Part shown: in pieces, positions 26,065-38,860 of the stretch
Position numbering within the stretch: position 1 is the first letter of the stretch
How the letters are laid out: every line of letters starts with the position of its first letter
The notes under the pieces: generated by a model
What the model saw: only the letters and a program-made list of their open reading frames with translations
Databases searched by the model: none
Told to the model about the DNA's origin: nothing
Position numbers and translations under genes: made by a program
Source of the DNA: Mytilus edulis
Taxonomy: Eukaryota > Mollusca > Bivalvia > Mytilida > Mytilidae
Direction of reading: 5' to 3'
Assembly: GCF_963676685.1 (NCBI RefSeq)
Contig: NC_092349.1
Span: 81,728,604 to 81,792,603, forward strand
DNA length: 64,000 bases

Positions 26065-27460
26065 ATTATGATTTCTTCCGTATTGTACGGAACCTCGGAG
26101 TCAGATGGCCTGACGATACATACGACCTTGTACCTAATGTCCTTCAATGACTTTGGAAGTTTATCTTTTTTAATGTCATCCATTAGTATAACTATAACCA
26201 TGGATTCACGACCCTCTGAAAGCGTGCATTCTTGTCATTTCTATTTCATACGATCCCCAGCTACTCTCAAGGAAGTCCTTTGAAATGATGGATACAAAAT
26301 TTCTGCTCGAGTTGATTGTTTTAACTATGCACTCAGCAATAGGTACTCCGGCCAAAAAATCCTTATGATGTAAACAGAGCTCGAAACCTTTCGGCTTCAA
26401 CTTGTCATAAAGATTCGTAAACCATGTGACGTCTTTATGACTGTACGAGTTAAATGCATCATACTCGAACTCATCCGAAAGAGGTTGGTAATGTCGAAGT
26501 TTCATTTAAAGTCCCAGGAAGAAATACTCAAATGCAAATCGATATCGATAGTATACTATTCCTAAGATAATAGCAAGAATGAACACAGAAATAACACTAC
26601 TTGCCAGTGCTACCCAGAATTTCGTTTGACAACCGACTTCGTATGCTTTAAGATTTTTTAAGAAGTGAAACATATTTGCAAGAGTTCCATTTTGGAGGAC
26701 ACATTCAGTTTCTCTAAGATCACTTACAATTCCCGAATGATGAACCCATTTCATAAAATGTAATGTTTTACAAGAACATTCTATCGGATTTCCACGAAGA
26801 GATATACTTGACGGTCGGATTATATTGAGTTTATCGATATCGTCATTGCTTAGGTATGAACATCTATTTTGCGTCAGGCTGATATGTTTGAATATATATG
26901 GTTTGGTCGGAAAGCTTAAAAGCGATTGTAAACTGTTTTTGTCAAACTTGATAGAGATCGGATGTCTAAAATTGTGATTAAATAAGCCAAACGGAAGTAA
27001 ACTTATATTATTTCGAATCAGGTCAATTTGTTGCAGATTTAGGTTCATCTCAAAGAAGTTTGAAGCATTTTGTAAAACCGATCCCTAGATTAGCATCCTG
27101 TGAACCGAGAGTTATTAGATTCGGAAAATGTGTCAGAAGATTTCCCCCAAACATTGTGCAGTTGAATCCTGATATATATAAAAGCTGCAAGTTTCCAATG
27201 ATTTATTGCTAGTGCCTGATGAGAAATCAAACCTTTAAAAATGTCCACTGGAAGAGAATCTGTTGTGAGCCTTTTTGCACTAAGGTCAAGATGGTTGAGC
27301 TCGACCAGTCCACCAAATGCATCCCGTGCTATCATTGTCAGATAATTATGAGACAGATCAATGCGTTTTATTTTTCTGCATTTCTTGAAAGACCAAACTG
27401 GAACAACTTGTATGAAATTTCCCTGAAGATTTAAATCCGTTGTTGAATTGTGGAAGAAAA
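26065..27460 (-). pseudogene. Toll-like receptor relic (oldest copy)
   Basis: A broken copy of the TLR at 43,237-45,665, read on the minus strand. The N-terminal LRR part (27,090-27,460) is joined directly to late LRRs, so about 300 internal residues are missing. The C-terminal LRRs, LRR-CT cysteines and transmembrane segment follow at 26,506-27,048. A stop codon at 26,506-26,508 then separates them from the TIR domain (26,206-26,505; box 1 YDAFNSYSHKD, box 2 HKDFLAGVPI). A 2-bp deletion near 26,216 shifts the rest of the TIR, and the last ~20 codons are lost next to a SINE-like fragment. It cannot encode a receptor. Confidence 0.88.
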
Positions 27461-27945
27461 CAGACAGTTACGCCCTCCCAAACTATATCATTATTTACCG
27501 ACAAGAGCACAATGTTTAGTTCGGAGGTGTAAAACATGGTTGCGTCTAGTACTTTTGTAGTTCATACGGTTTTTACTGTTTAGTCTATTTTTGATATGGC
27601 TCTGTACTTATACATCCCGTCATTGTATTATTGTACTATTGCAAATTTTTGTATTCTAAGACTTGTCTTTCATTTTCGCTAATGTGCTTCTTCTATATGC
27701 CTTTAGTGCTTTTGTCAAACATAAACACCGGACGTTTTCTGGCTTCTGTGCCGCTTCAAAATGTAATAAAATTTGATAAAAAGAAGATTTTTAGGCGCAA
27801 AAAGTGAGTTTTTTGTTTATTATTGTAGAAATTACATGTCAATACATTCCGAAATTCAAAATGTCGGCTTCCTTAGTTACAGACAAGGAGATAGAGAATT
27901 TTACGCTTGCTGTCATCCAATCAGAACAATTGTTACAAAATAATA

Positions 27946-28335
27946 GACCACTTTCGAGTTCATCCGTCACCGGAAAAAAACTCGTCAATTATACGCCCTT
28001 TTATCACCGTCATTTGTGCGTTTTGGGGCGTCGTCACTTCCCTTCCAATGTTGAGCGAGTGGTTGGAAAACTATAATTCTATATTATACGAATTATTCGG
28101 CAAATTGAATTCTCAAAATTGACAATCAACACTGCTGTCATTAGGGAATTGTCAGTAAGTACCTACAGAGCAACCATTATTTCTAGTTTATCCTGCACAA
28201 AGACGATCACTAAGACGCTTGATGAACGTAAATAGTGCAGGGATACAGGCGACCCCCTCTATCTGGTAAATGACGTCATAAAGGCGTGCATAATTGACGA
28301 GTTTTTGCCGTTGACGGATGAACTCGAAAGTGGTC
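27946..28335. mobile_element. TA-flanked MITE (390 bp)
   Basis: Termini of about 55 bp are inverted repeats starting 'gaccactttcgagttcatcc' at both ends (right end in reverse complement), about 90% identical. TA flanks both ends (27,944-27,945 and 28,336-28,337). The open frames inside (27,804-28,122) run across element and flank and are not genes. Confidence 0.8.
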
Positions 28336-30144
28336 TATTGCATTAGAATTGTTGTTATTCTGAAGTTAACATGTCGAAATTTACTATATTATTTATTTAT
28401 GTAGTTGTCTGTCCTGAGTGTTCTTGCATCTATTTACTGTATTCCTGTCATGTTATGTTGACATTTTAGTGGTATATTTAAAATTGCCTAAAAGTGCGAG
28501 GTTTGAATAGCAAACATAACTAGGATCATCCCACTATTTTTCGTAAAAGTCAGGAATATGGCAGTTGTTATCTAATAGTTCGTTTCTATGTTTGTTGTAT
28601 TGTCGTTTGATTTTTGTTGAGATTCAGTGTTTTGTTGTTTCGTTGCTTTCCTCTTTTAGTGTATGTATTTCCCTCGTTTTAAGTCTGTAACCCGGATTTG
28701 TTTCCTCTCAATCAATTTTGAACAGCGGTATACTACTGTTGCCTTTGTTTATCTATTCTTCATCAGCATTAAATGTTATTGTTCAATTTGGAAAAAAACG
28801 GTAGTAGATTTGTGAGCTTTGTGGATACATTAAACAAAATGTCATGACGACTGTTGTTAAATTTAGCACATATCTGGTCATGTATGTGCGTGTCTGTATC
28901 TGAACAAAAATAAATTGTATACTGCTTTACATTCTGAGTTTTGCTAATTTTCCGAATGTTTGTAGAAATATGGCTAATGCAATAGGAAACTGATATAAAT
29001 TGACACAACTTGAATAAAATTACTTTTATGGTTAAATATGTCAAAACTATTTACATGTATTACACAAAAAAGTCATGCAAAGTGTTAATGAATGAAAATA
29101 TTACTTTTTTTCTTGATTTATCGAGAACAATAACGCTTATCATACCCCCTTAAAGCCAATAGTGTACACATGCTGGAATAATTGAGGAGCTGTACGTCCA
29201 TAGAGAATTAAAAAGAATAACAAAAAGTGAAATCACAAAAATACTGAACGCCGAGAAAAATTCAAAACGGAAAGTCCCTAATCAAATGGACAACAACTGT
29301 CATATTCCTGACTTGGTACAGGTATTTTCTAGTGTAGAAAATGGTGGATTGAACCTGGTTTTATAGCGCTAAACCTCTCACTTTGAAGTTTCATTATATT
29401 GATCACGATGCGTAGACAACATGTCACAAATGCGGTACAACAACAACATGTACCCCACTAAAAACTTGGGGTGATTTCAGGCGCTCCGGAAGGGTAAGCA
29501 GATCTTGCTCCACATGTAGCACCCGTCGTGTTGCTTATGTTATAACAAACCCGTTAAATAGTATAATTCGGTAGGTCACTTTCGTGAAAAGGGAACGTTC
29601 TTGTAGTTACGACATAAGAAACATATCTGATATCATCTGTATAACGGATATTCCATGACGGTCAACCAACTCGAGAAGGCGTCCGTAAAATTTACGAAGT
29701 GATGATTTCAACATCACTATTTGAAACTCTTGGTTTAAAAATGAAAAGGTCATAATAGGGAAGCTTAAATCATCTCTTTTGTCGAAAAGTTATGTTTTCA
29801 ACCGAACCTCGTAGTCAATATCTAGATACTATACTGTAGGTAAGTACTAATCAAATGGCAAAATCAAAAGCTCAAACACACCAAAAACGAATGGATAACA
29901 ACTGTATTATTCCTGACGTGGTACAGGCATTTTGTTGTGTAGAAAATGGTGGATTGAATCTGGTTTTATGGCGCCAAACCTCTCACTTGTATGACAGTCA
30001 AATCAAATTCCATTATATTGACAATGATGTGTGAATAAAACAAGCAGACATAATAAAAATCTAAATTTGGCTGGCTGAAGTTTTATATTATGTATTTAAT
30101 GTAACGATATACTTTATATTCAGGTTGCACTATAATAAACAATT

Positions 30145-30178
30145 CTTCTTCTTCTTCTTCTTCTTCTTCTTCTTCTTC
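30145..30178. repeat. (CTT)n microsatellite, unit A
   Basis: About eleven CTT triplets. The matching tract in unit B (40,805-40,848) is longer. The poly-glutamate frame on the opposite strand is an artefact of this repeat. Confidence 0.95.
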
Positions 30179-31379
30179 ATAATAGGTAAAAATGTAAAAA
30201 TAGGGGTACAGCATCCAACACCGTGTCACACTCTTCATCACAACAAAAACAAACAAATATTTAACAAAGAAGCACAAATTCACATAGCTCATGTTTATTG
30301 TTTTCTAAATTTACAAACGGAGAACTTTAAAATAGTGTTTTAGAAATCAGGTCATCATTTCGTTGAGCGTAGGAATAAAATGTGTGATTAACCGATAACC
30401 AGACAAATGCAAACAAGTTTAATAGTGTGAATAATCAATGTCCTATACACGCAATACACATTTAGTTTATTTTCGATCTATGAGTTTGACTGCACCTCTG
30501 GTATCTTTCGTCCCTCTTTTACATTAAAAAGATATTTAGAAGTAAAATAATAAAGTTTGGTACTTCATGAGAGTTTCCAAAGGAAAACCTAAATAAATCC
30601 AGGGTAAATTCAACTTACTATTGTTATGTCGAATGTATTGTTAACAGGCGTTCTGGACGTTGTTAAAGGATATGTTAGATTATGAACAAATTATTAACAA
30701 AAAAAAGGAAGATATCTTTTGCATAAGTTTTAAACGTGTTATTTTTAAAGTGCGTGTTGCTCCCTGAAAGTTTACATTTAAATTATACTAAAGAAACTAA
30801 TAGTAATGTTTTTTTAAACAGGAAAGCTTTTCTTTCTTTGTTTTATTTATCATTTACAATTACTTTTAATTTTAAATTGTTTTTTTTTAGATACTATTGC
30901 AATTCCCAATGAAATATGTGTAACGACAGTTTAAATGAGGTAAACACAAAAATCACAAAGTTATGTAGTCGAGCATTTGGTTTTGTCATATTATATTGAC
31001 TTACCCTTTTTCTAATTTCATTGGAATTCTGTAAGTATTTTGTATTTTGTGAAGTTGTTTTCTTCTCCAAAATAGTTTAAGTACACAAAAAAAAATCGAA
31101 TAATCTGTAGGAAGTTATATTACCTGTAACCAAACACTTATTTATTACAAACTTTTCTCAGTTGATAAATCAAGAACTCATTGAAAAACCCAGGTTACTA
31201 GGACCTGAGGAAAATTTGACCTAAGATAAATCATATAGATTTGCATGTGTTTTATGTATCATAGAACCTGATCAGTTCTCATGGCGACGACCTGTTCTCG
31301 TCAAAACTATGCTCAAACCATTTTTCAAAACATTTATACATTGTGAATAAAAAAAACCACACCAAGTCTTTAAAAATCA

Positions 31380-32470
31380 AACATTTAAAAACACTGAGAT
31401 GTCCTAAAGACGTATATGGATATTTCAAAAAACAAAAAAATGCACACTAACAATTGAAAATTACATACTGAGAATTAAAAAAACGGCAGGCACTGAGATT
31501 TCAATAGGACACACTGAAATGAAATAAACTGAAAAACACACACTGTGAAATTTGAAATAATCCAATGAGATTTGTGCGCACTTAATTCGCACAGGTCTAA
31601 TTTATTCTGAATCTATAACAAGCTAAAAACAACTGAGGGACAGACCCTTTAGTCGTTGAAATTGGCACCAAATCTTTTATAAAATCATTTGAAAAAAATA
31701 ACATTACATGAATGTTTCAGGAGAATCTTTATTTTGATTGGATAACAACACTTGCGCGTCATACTAAAACCAACCTTCATATTCCAACATTCAAAATGAC
31801 ACGTGCTATCACAATAATGTGTACAGGTTGAATAAAGAAATAAATGATAGAAATCGATTTTTTATGACCATAGCCTAAACATGTAATTATAAGAATTGGA
31901 TGCTTCTTTCTTGTAATATTATAGGGTTGTAAAAGTGTTGATCGTGCTGACATTTATAGAATGAAGCGCTGCTATCAACACTTTTACACCCTATTGAAAT
32001 TAAACAAAAAAGTTGGAAGTATTCAATTCTTAGTACAACTTATTAAAGACCATAAATATTGGAACAGTCTGCAAAAAGAGGAACAATACAGTCAATTGTT
32101 TACCCATTGTATTTATTGTTAACTTGTTCTCGTCCTGAACATGCATGACATATTTTACAGTTTTAAGCAACAATAATAGTAATAATCTGAGTTATAGGCA
32201 CAAAACACGATGTTAAGTCTTGAAAATTATATCGAAAGTTGGTTAAAGGAACTACGTTTCATTATGTCAAGAGTTCGTGAAACCAAAATATTAATCTGTT
32301 GAATTAGTCATCTCATGAATATTTATTAGTGATGTGCATAATAATTTCAGTGTGTCTTTTTAAAATCTCAGTGTGTAATTCAAATTCTCAGAGTGAGTTT
32401 TTTTCCCATATTTTTAATCCTCCGTAAGTATTTTCAAAAACTCAGTGTGCAATTTTTATTTCTCTATTTT
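31380..32470. mobile_element. Element with inverted series of 'cactgagattt' words, unit A copy
   Basis: The left side (31,380-31,600) holds repeated 'acactgagat', 'cactgagatttcaa' and 'cacactgaaatg' words spaced ~21-27 bp. The right side (32,340-32,470) holds the same words in reverse complement ('tttcagtgtgtc', 'tctcagtgtgta', 'ctcagtgtgcaa'). The equivalent in unit B is about 42,045-43,170. Non-coding interior. The exact ends are uncertain. Confidence 0.55.
31921..31996. repeat. Hairpin-forming inverted repeat (~22-bp arms)
   Basis: The left arm 'atagggttgtaaaagtgttg' pairs with 'caacacttttacaccctat' with one bulge, around a ~30-nt loop containing 'gaatgaagcgct'. The unit B equivalent (about 42,575-42,650) has accumulated mismatches in both arms. 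Confidence 0.7.
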
Positions 32471-32730
32471 TTTCTCTATTTTCACGTTTCTTGATCGGTG
32501 TGAGAAAAATATTTCTCCTCACTAGTGAAAAATCTGTTCTCGGCAAATGATTGGTGGAAAGTTAATTGTGACGTTAAATGTTTCTAAAAAGTAAAATCAC
32601 AAAAATACTGAACTTAGAGGAAGATCAATTGGGAAAGTCCATAACCACATGGCAAAATCAAATAACAAAACGCATCAAAAACGAATGGACAAAAACTATC
32701 ATATTCTAAGGTTCTTCTGAATTTTCCTAT

Positions 32731-32772
32731 TGTGACGTCATGAAAAAGGCGACCATGCCTGATGACGTCACA
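32731..32772. promoter_or_regulatory. Inverted pair of CRE-type octamers
   Basis: TGACGTCA occurs at 32,733-32,740 and 32,763-32,770, in inverted arms 'tgtgacgtca' and 'tgacgtcaca'. The octamer is the consensus for CREB/ATF factors. It lies in unit A just downstream of the broken TLR, next to a truncated SINE-like copy. Function is not shown; the pair may simply be the ends of a small palindromic element. Confidence 0.4.
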
Positions 32773-33096
32773 TAAAAAGTACACAACTTTCTTCAAATCT
32801 TTGAAAACGAAGGGTAAAAATCATTAGAGAAACAGATTCCATCACTTTAACTCGTGTATTACGATATTTCTCCACTCTCGACAGATCAATTTTAATTATC
32901 TAAAAAGCTCGGCAAGACTTGCGCTTTAAATATTAAAATTTAACTGCCTCGAGAGAAGAAATATAGTAACATACCTGTGGCTGTTGTCGAATCTTTATTT
33001 CTCCGTCCTTTTTTCTTTTTTAGTTTTTATTTGTACGAAAAATTGTATAAACATAGTTTTGACGAGAAACGCTTGCCATAAGTTCTGTAAACGTTA

Positions 33097-34560
33097 TTAC
33101 ATAGGAGTATTGTCATCACTAATCCTCATACGACCGTCTGATAATGTAATGCATAGTTTATCGTAGAATATTTCTGCAGTATTATACGGAGCCTCGGTGT
33201 CAGATGGCCAGACTATACATACGACCTTATACCAAATTTCCTTCAATGACTTTGGCAGTTTGTCTTTTCTAATGTCATCCATTAGTATTACTTTAACCAT
33301 GGATTCACGACCCTCTCTGAAAGCGTGCATTCTTGTCATTTCTATTTCATACGATCCCCAGCTACTCTCAAGAAAATCCTTCGTAATGATGAATACAACT
33401 TTTCTACTCGAGTTAATTGCTTTAACTATGCACTCAGCAATAGGTACTCCGGCCAAGAAATCCTTATGATGTAAGCAAAGCTCGAAACCTTTCGGCTTCA
33501 ACTTGTCATAAAGGTCTGTAACCCACGTGACGTCTTTATGACTGTAAGATATAAATGCATCATACTCGATGTAAATCGTTTATTTCTCCGTTTTCCTATA
33601 ATCATATGCGGAATCCTGATGATTTTCAAATGCTTAAATGCACAAAATACAAATACATAATCAATTCTTCTAAACAGTTCTCCTTTAAAGCATATCTTTC
33701 AAAAGGTCTTAACCTTATCCCAAGTATAATGTCGCCTACAAAAACTAACCTTTTAAGACAAATATTTTGAAGAACAGCAAAATGAGGATGATCCATTAGA
33801 AACCCATTTCTCATAGGGTTGCCTGTGATGGTTAATTCCGTCATATTTCTTCTTTGAAAACCTTCAAAATTTAAATATTTTGCTTATAACGTCATCTGCA
33901 GCATTTAGTATCTTTATATTTATCCTTAAAGTCTTTAACTTCGGAAAGGAAATGAAAGTATCCGGTGTTAGCGAAGACACACAGAGTCAAGATATAAGAC
34001 TTCTATTACTTGACATCTCAAGTTATGAAATGAATGCTCCGAGTATATTTGTCCAGTATGTGACGAAATTTGAATCTCCCGTAAGTTTGACAATGTACAA
34101 AGACATTTGTCTATTTGTTTTCCTGTACTCAGATCAGTTCTTAACCTGACCAATGATTTTATTAAAGATATTTCGGACTGAAAATAAGAATTGTCATTGT
34201 AGTCATAATTATAGTTGATTGCTAGTTCTTCAAGAGAAGTCAAACCCTTGAAAATGTCTACTGGAAGAGAATTTGTTGTAAGCCGATTTGTGTTTAGGTC
34301 AAGATGAGTCAGCTCGACCAGTCCAGCAAATGCATCCCGTTCTATCATACTCAGAGAATTATAAGACAAATCAATGCGTTTTAATTTTCTGGATTTTCTG
34401 AAATACCACACTGGAACTGATTGTATGAAATTTTCCTGAAGGTTTAAATCTGTTGTCGAATTAGGCAGAAAAACCGGCATAGTCTTTAAATTTCTTCCAG
34501 AAAAATCTATCAAATTAACAATCTTTTCAGTTTTTATAATATTAATCGCCGCCATTGATT
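33097..34560 (-). pseudogene. Toll-like receptor, broken copy of unit A
   Basis: Very similar to the intact gene in unit B and keeps its splice acceptor (cttacag, complement of 34,561-34,567) and first codons. Damage: a 2-bp insertion near 33,975 shifts the frame after about 200 residues; a ~50-bp deletion lies near 33,660; and at about 33,567 LRR sequence is fused directly to the TIR box-1 codons, removing ~315 residues of late LRRs, LRR-CT and the transmembrane segment. The TIR part (33,097-33,570) stays open to the normal stop, with HKDFLAGVPI in box 2. No membrane receptor can be made. A soluble TIR fragment is conceivable but unsupported. Confidence 0.88.
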
Positions 34561-35224
34561 CTGTAAGATAAAACACAAGTATTTACATCTAACACATTTA
34601 CTGTCTTTTGTAGACCAGCATTTAGGACCCAAAATTCCAAAGAGTTATGCCAAAGTGACTTTATAATAATAAATGAAAGAAATAATCAAAAAATGTCGTA
34701 TTTACGTAGGTATGAATATAATGCGTGCTAAACTGGACGCAATTATATAAAGAATCTAAACTCTTTTTGGGCCTTAATTATATGCTATTTCTTCAATTTT
34801 ACTGCCTATAACTAGAATGGTATGGACTTATCTCAATATTATGAACTTTGCGATAAAAAAAAGGGGAAGGAAATATCGAAAGTAGATCAAAAGTCACAAA
34901 GTCCATACCCGACAATTCAATTTAAAGAAGAACAACACCAACAAAAAAAAAAACGAAAAACGAAAAATAAATCAATAGCTTACAAAACAGTACAAAGAAA
35001 TATCGACTGAGCAGAACGAATCCCACAAATAAATGGGCTGTTCTAAGATTATCGGGTAGTGTCAGCAAATCTATAAAACACAAATATATCAGAGCTCAAA
35101 CTAATATAAAATGAAGTCCGGAGAAAATATATAGGATGGAGTGGACGTGGGTAACTTATATATTTTAGACATGTAAGTATATCATTGTTAAAAAGCTTCG
35201 CTCAAAACAAAAACGAATCGTAAC

Positions 35225-36350
35225 CCTTCAATTTTCTATAATACTAGAACACACCCGTGATATCGCGGGTCCGTGACTTAATTAAAGTATAGAACTATGC
35301 GTATTATCTGATAAAGTCATGCCGATTATAAGATGCACAGTTTTCTCTGCTTTAAAAAAGCTTTCTGTTTGAACCCGTCGACCTTGTATTTATCAATTAT
35401 TGGTAATATTAATTATTTGGAAAATAAAAGTGCCTGGAATGAAGTATTTTTTAATCAACAGCATTGTCCTATATTAGTTATTTGATCTTTGATTCGCTGT
35501 TTTGCGTCATACCGGCTAACAAATTGAAAACTGTACCTATACGCCTTAATTTAAGTCCAAATTTTTAGTATTCGTATTGTCATCTTAGAAAGTCATACTG
35601 ATTAAAATACTACAATAGGGAACAATGTGACAATGGTTGAATTTAGTAGTGTCAACCCTGTGGTTATGACCCGTGTATATAGCAAAATCCTAAACACACC
35701 GTATGGTGGTGCGCCTGTTAGATGCGGAACGTACAGTTAAGGTAATAGGTAACAGGTGAATATACTATTGGTATCGGTATCGGATTCGACCCGGAAATAT
35801 TAATTATGTGGACTGCAAATTAAAAGGGTCTGGAGTGGTGTAATTTTTAATCAACACCAATGTCCTATATTAGCTATATATAAAGTTGAATTCTTTGATT
35901 TGCCGTTTTTACCTGATGACTGCTGACAAATTGGACCTCGTCATTTTAGTATTATAGATTGTGTTTTTTTTTACTGTTATCATTATAATTTCACTTCAAA
36001 CATAATACAAGAAATCCTGGTTAACATTTAATTATATGTGTGTCTATGGCAGCGATGATGAGTTTATTACACTCCATTATTAGCTTAATACTTTCAGAGA
36101 TAATTTAATGTACTCTTAGCTTGCCTTATTTTCGATCATTCGATCATTGTATAATGTTTTACTTCATGTCTTAACATCGGATATTTTTCACAAAAATTGG
36201 ATTCAGAATCAAACCTTTGTGTTGTCTTATTATTATCATTTGTTGTCGTGGTTGCTTGCGTCCTCGGTTGTTTAATTTCCTAACAACATGCAACATAGCA
36301 ATACCACAAGTAAGAGAGTATATTTCCTCGTGCTTAACTATCATTCCCTA
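35225..36350. repeat. Unit A-specific insertion with an internal duplicate
   Basis: Absent from unit B. It contains two diverged copies, ~390 bp apart, of a segment with 'aaatattaattatttgg', 'tttttaatcaacagc' and 'gtcctatattag' (about 35,403-35,485 and 35,795-35,880). No open frame of note. Probably a mobile element of unknown class. Confidence 0.45.
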
Positions 36351-38644
36351 TCAAGGTTTGCATTTAATTTTGTTTATAAGGGGATTTATCATTGTTTTAA
36401 CGTAATCATTATGTTTTGAAATAAAGAAAACATGGGCCAATACCATCATTGTAGATAATATTTCTCACTCACCTTCAACAATAAAATTGGTGCCGTTTAT
36501 GTTTGCAGACGCGAGAAAATAATCATTAGAGAAATAAGTATATCAGTCATTTTGTGAATTTAGTCTTATCAAATAAAGATAACATGATTAATTCCTATGG
36601 TAAAGATACTTGCCTAGTAGCAGTATAAAATAACAGATTGCTTGAACAACTTTATACTTTGCCATTATCTATTTGAAGGTGTACTGTCTTGAGCAGTTAA
36701 ATATACATGCTTTTAAACAAAACAAGAGAAAACTAACACAAAGAAAAACATTTTTGAAAGAATGTACCAACTTCCTGAATGATAATGCATAACGTTCTGT
36801 CTTTAACTGGCTAAAAAAATTATTTACTAGCGAATATATTTTTGTTCAAATCTTTATAAGCTTAATTACATTGTTTCACACATTCTATATATATATATAT
36901 GATGTCTGTCATATCTTTTTCGTTTATTGTTTAAGCATGAATCATGCATTTTTGTTTTTCTTATTTGATTTGTTTCATTGTTTTGTAATCCCGGAACCTA
37001 TAATAGCTTATTACATGGTACGGGTTTTGATTATTGTTGAAAGTGACCAATATCTTTATAGTAACGTTGTTGATGGTCATCGCATAAGCAATCTGACTAC
37101 ATCTCCAAATGTGTTTTATATATATTCAATAAATATATTTATTAATAGTATCGGAAGCCCATGTCTGTGTTTGTTTAAGTTCAACACGTGTTGATGAGCA
37201 CATGGTTGCATACCTGGTTTGTTATCAGTGGTTATTGTATGATTTGATTGGCTATTGTATGTCGCAATGCAGGTATCTTACCCGTTTGTACGAGGGTAGG
37301 ATCGTGATTCTCGTACAAAATCTTATTATAAATAATCGATATTTTTATAACCAGTTATTCGACGTTTTGCCTTTTCCGAGTAGCATACCTTCCGTTCGTT
37401 ATACATATCCCCCACCCCACCCCACCAATTTGATAGATTTGATTTAGACAGTTTAATGATGTGACAAGATAAATTGTAATAATAATGTATTGATGATGTT
37501 TTGTAGATTGTTGTTGATTTTGATTTTTAGTTGGATGGAGTCTCGATACGGACTTTGGTGGATTGAGGAAACTTGTGTGATTTTCTTGGATGAGTTATTA
37601 GTTGCAGATTAACATTTGAATGAATATTGAAATATGAATATATGAAATGGTTTTTTAATGCTTGGAAAAAAAATAAAAAAAAATAAATGAAGTATTAAAA
37701 TGTGCTTCTCACAAGGAGAGCTCATTCCTATAGTATACATGTGTTGATTTTTATTGACTAGATAATTTATTTTCGGTTAAGCTTGGCGAATTAGAACATA
37801 GATAAATTAAATTCATAAGATTATATAAAGTTAACAGTAGATTATATTACTAGATTATCAAGACAGATATGTAATGGTTAAATGAAATACAAAATCAAAA
37901 AAGAAACGCTAGGATAATGCATATCATAAGTCTTATAATTCACCTTTTTTAAATTTTACATCATCAAATTTTCCGAAGAAATATGTGTAATCTTGAGCGC
38001 TCAATCCTATGCATTCGAGTGGATAATGTCGGTCATAAATCCATTCAGAACCTAAAAATGAAGAAAAAAAAACAATGTTTGAAACGTATAAACTCCGGCA
38101 GTAGCAAAAACGGTGGGGTCGACATGGTTAATTTTTCAGAAAGAATCCAACCGGGTAATGGAGTCTAATAATCATTTCAGTTTTATAAAGGCAACAGCAG
38201 TATACCTCTGTTTAAAATGCTAAAAATCGATTGAGAGAAAGCAAATCCGGGTTAGAAAACTAAAACAGAGGAAAACACATTGGTGTGGCCTTTTTCTAAA
38301 AGAGATGAAAATCTGCATGTTTTATGCACTTTAATACAACTATGAACGATGAGACAACCGTAGATGATGTATACTAGTATTCAACAAAAGCGAGGGTTCA
38401 AATCTCGTTAAGGATAAGACAAAAATCATCTCAGATTTTTCATCTTATGGACTTAATGTGAGACAAAGATATATATAAACCTCCTTTCTCTATATCCTAT
38501 TAAATAATATGAATGTGATTGAATGGTGAGTATGTTCATTTTCTACTACTTCTACTACACAAAGTCCTGTATAGATCTGGATATAGTTATGAAATGTTTA
38601 CATTTACATTTGTTACAAAACATCATGTACTGTGTTACATTGCT

Positions 38645-38860
38645 AAAAAAGGGACGGAAGTTACGAAAGGGACAGTCAAACTCATAAATCGAAAATAAAC
38701 TGATAACGCCATGATTAAAAAAGAAAAAAGACAAACAGACAAACAATAGTACACATGACACAACATAGAAAACTAAAGAATAAGCAACACGAACCCCACC
38801 AAAAACTAGGGGTGATCTCAGGTGCTCCGGAAGGGTAAGAAGATCCTGCTCCACAACTAT
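38645..38860. repeat. Interspersed repeat ('ggtgctccggaagggtaa' family)
   Basis: A longer copy running from 'gggacagtcaaactcataaa' to 'aggtgctccggaagggtaag'. Partial copies are at about 29,450-29,530, 40,130-40,210 and 46,415-46,500. It lies in the ~1.2-kb spacer between the two segmental duplication units. Non-coding. Confidence 0.6.

Larger units (their letters stand above)
28540..37975. repeat. Segmental duplication, unit A (~9.4 kb)
   Basis: Collinear with 39,170-48,380. Matching landmarks are: 'aggaatatggcagttgt' at 28,552 and 39,181; the (CTT)n tract at 30,145 and 40,805; 'ctcattga(g/a)aaacccaggtta' at about 31,180 and 41,840; the TLR gene at 33,097 and 43,237; 'gaaagaaataatcaaa' at about 34,674 and 46,851; and 'gataatgcatatcat' at about 37,912 and 48,315. 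Unit A has a private insertion of about 1.1 kb near 35,230-36,350 and another near 37,200-37,790. Its TLR copy is broken. Confidence 0.85.

Noticed and set aside
27804-28122. 90- and 71-codon frames
   Set aside because: They run across the left end of a TA-flanked MITE and have no domain signature.
30083-30343. Poly-glutamate / poly-phenylalanine frames
   Set aside because: Direct translation of the (CTT)n microsatellite; same at 40,805-40,848.
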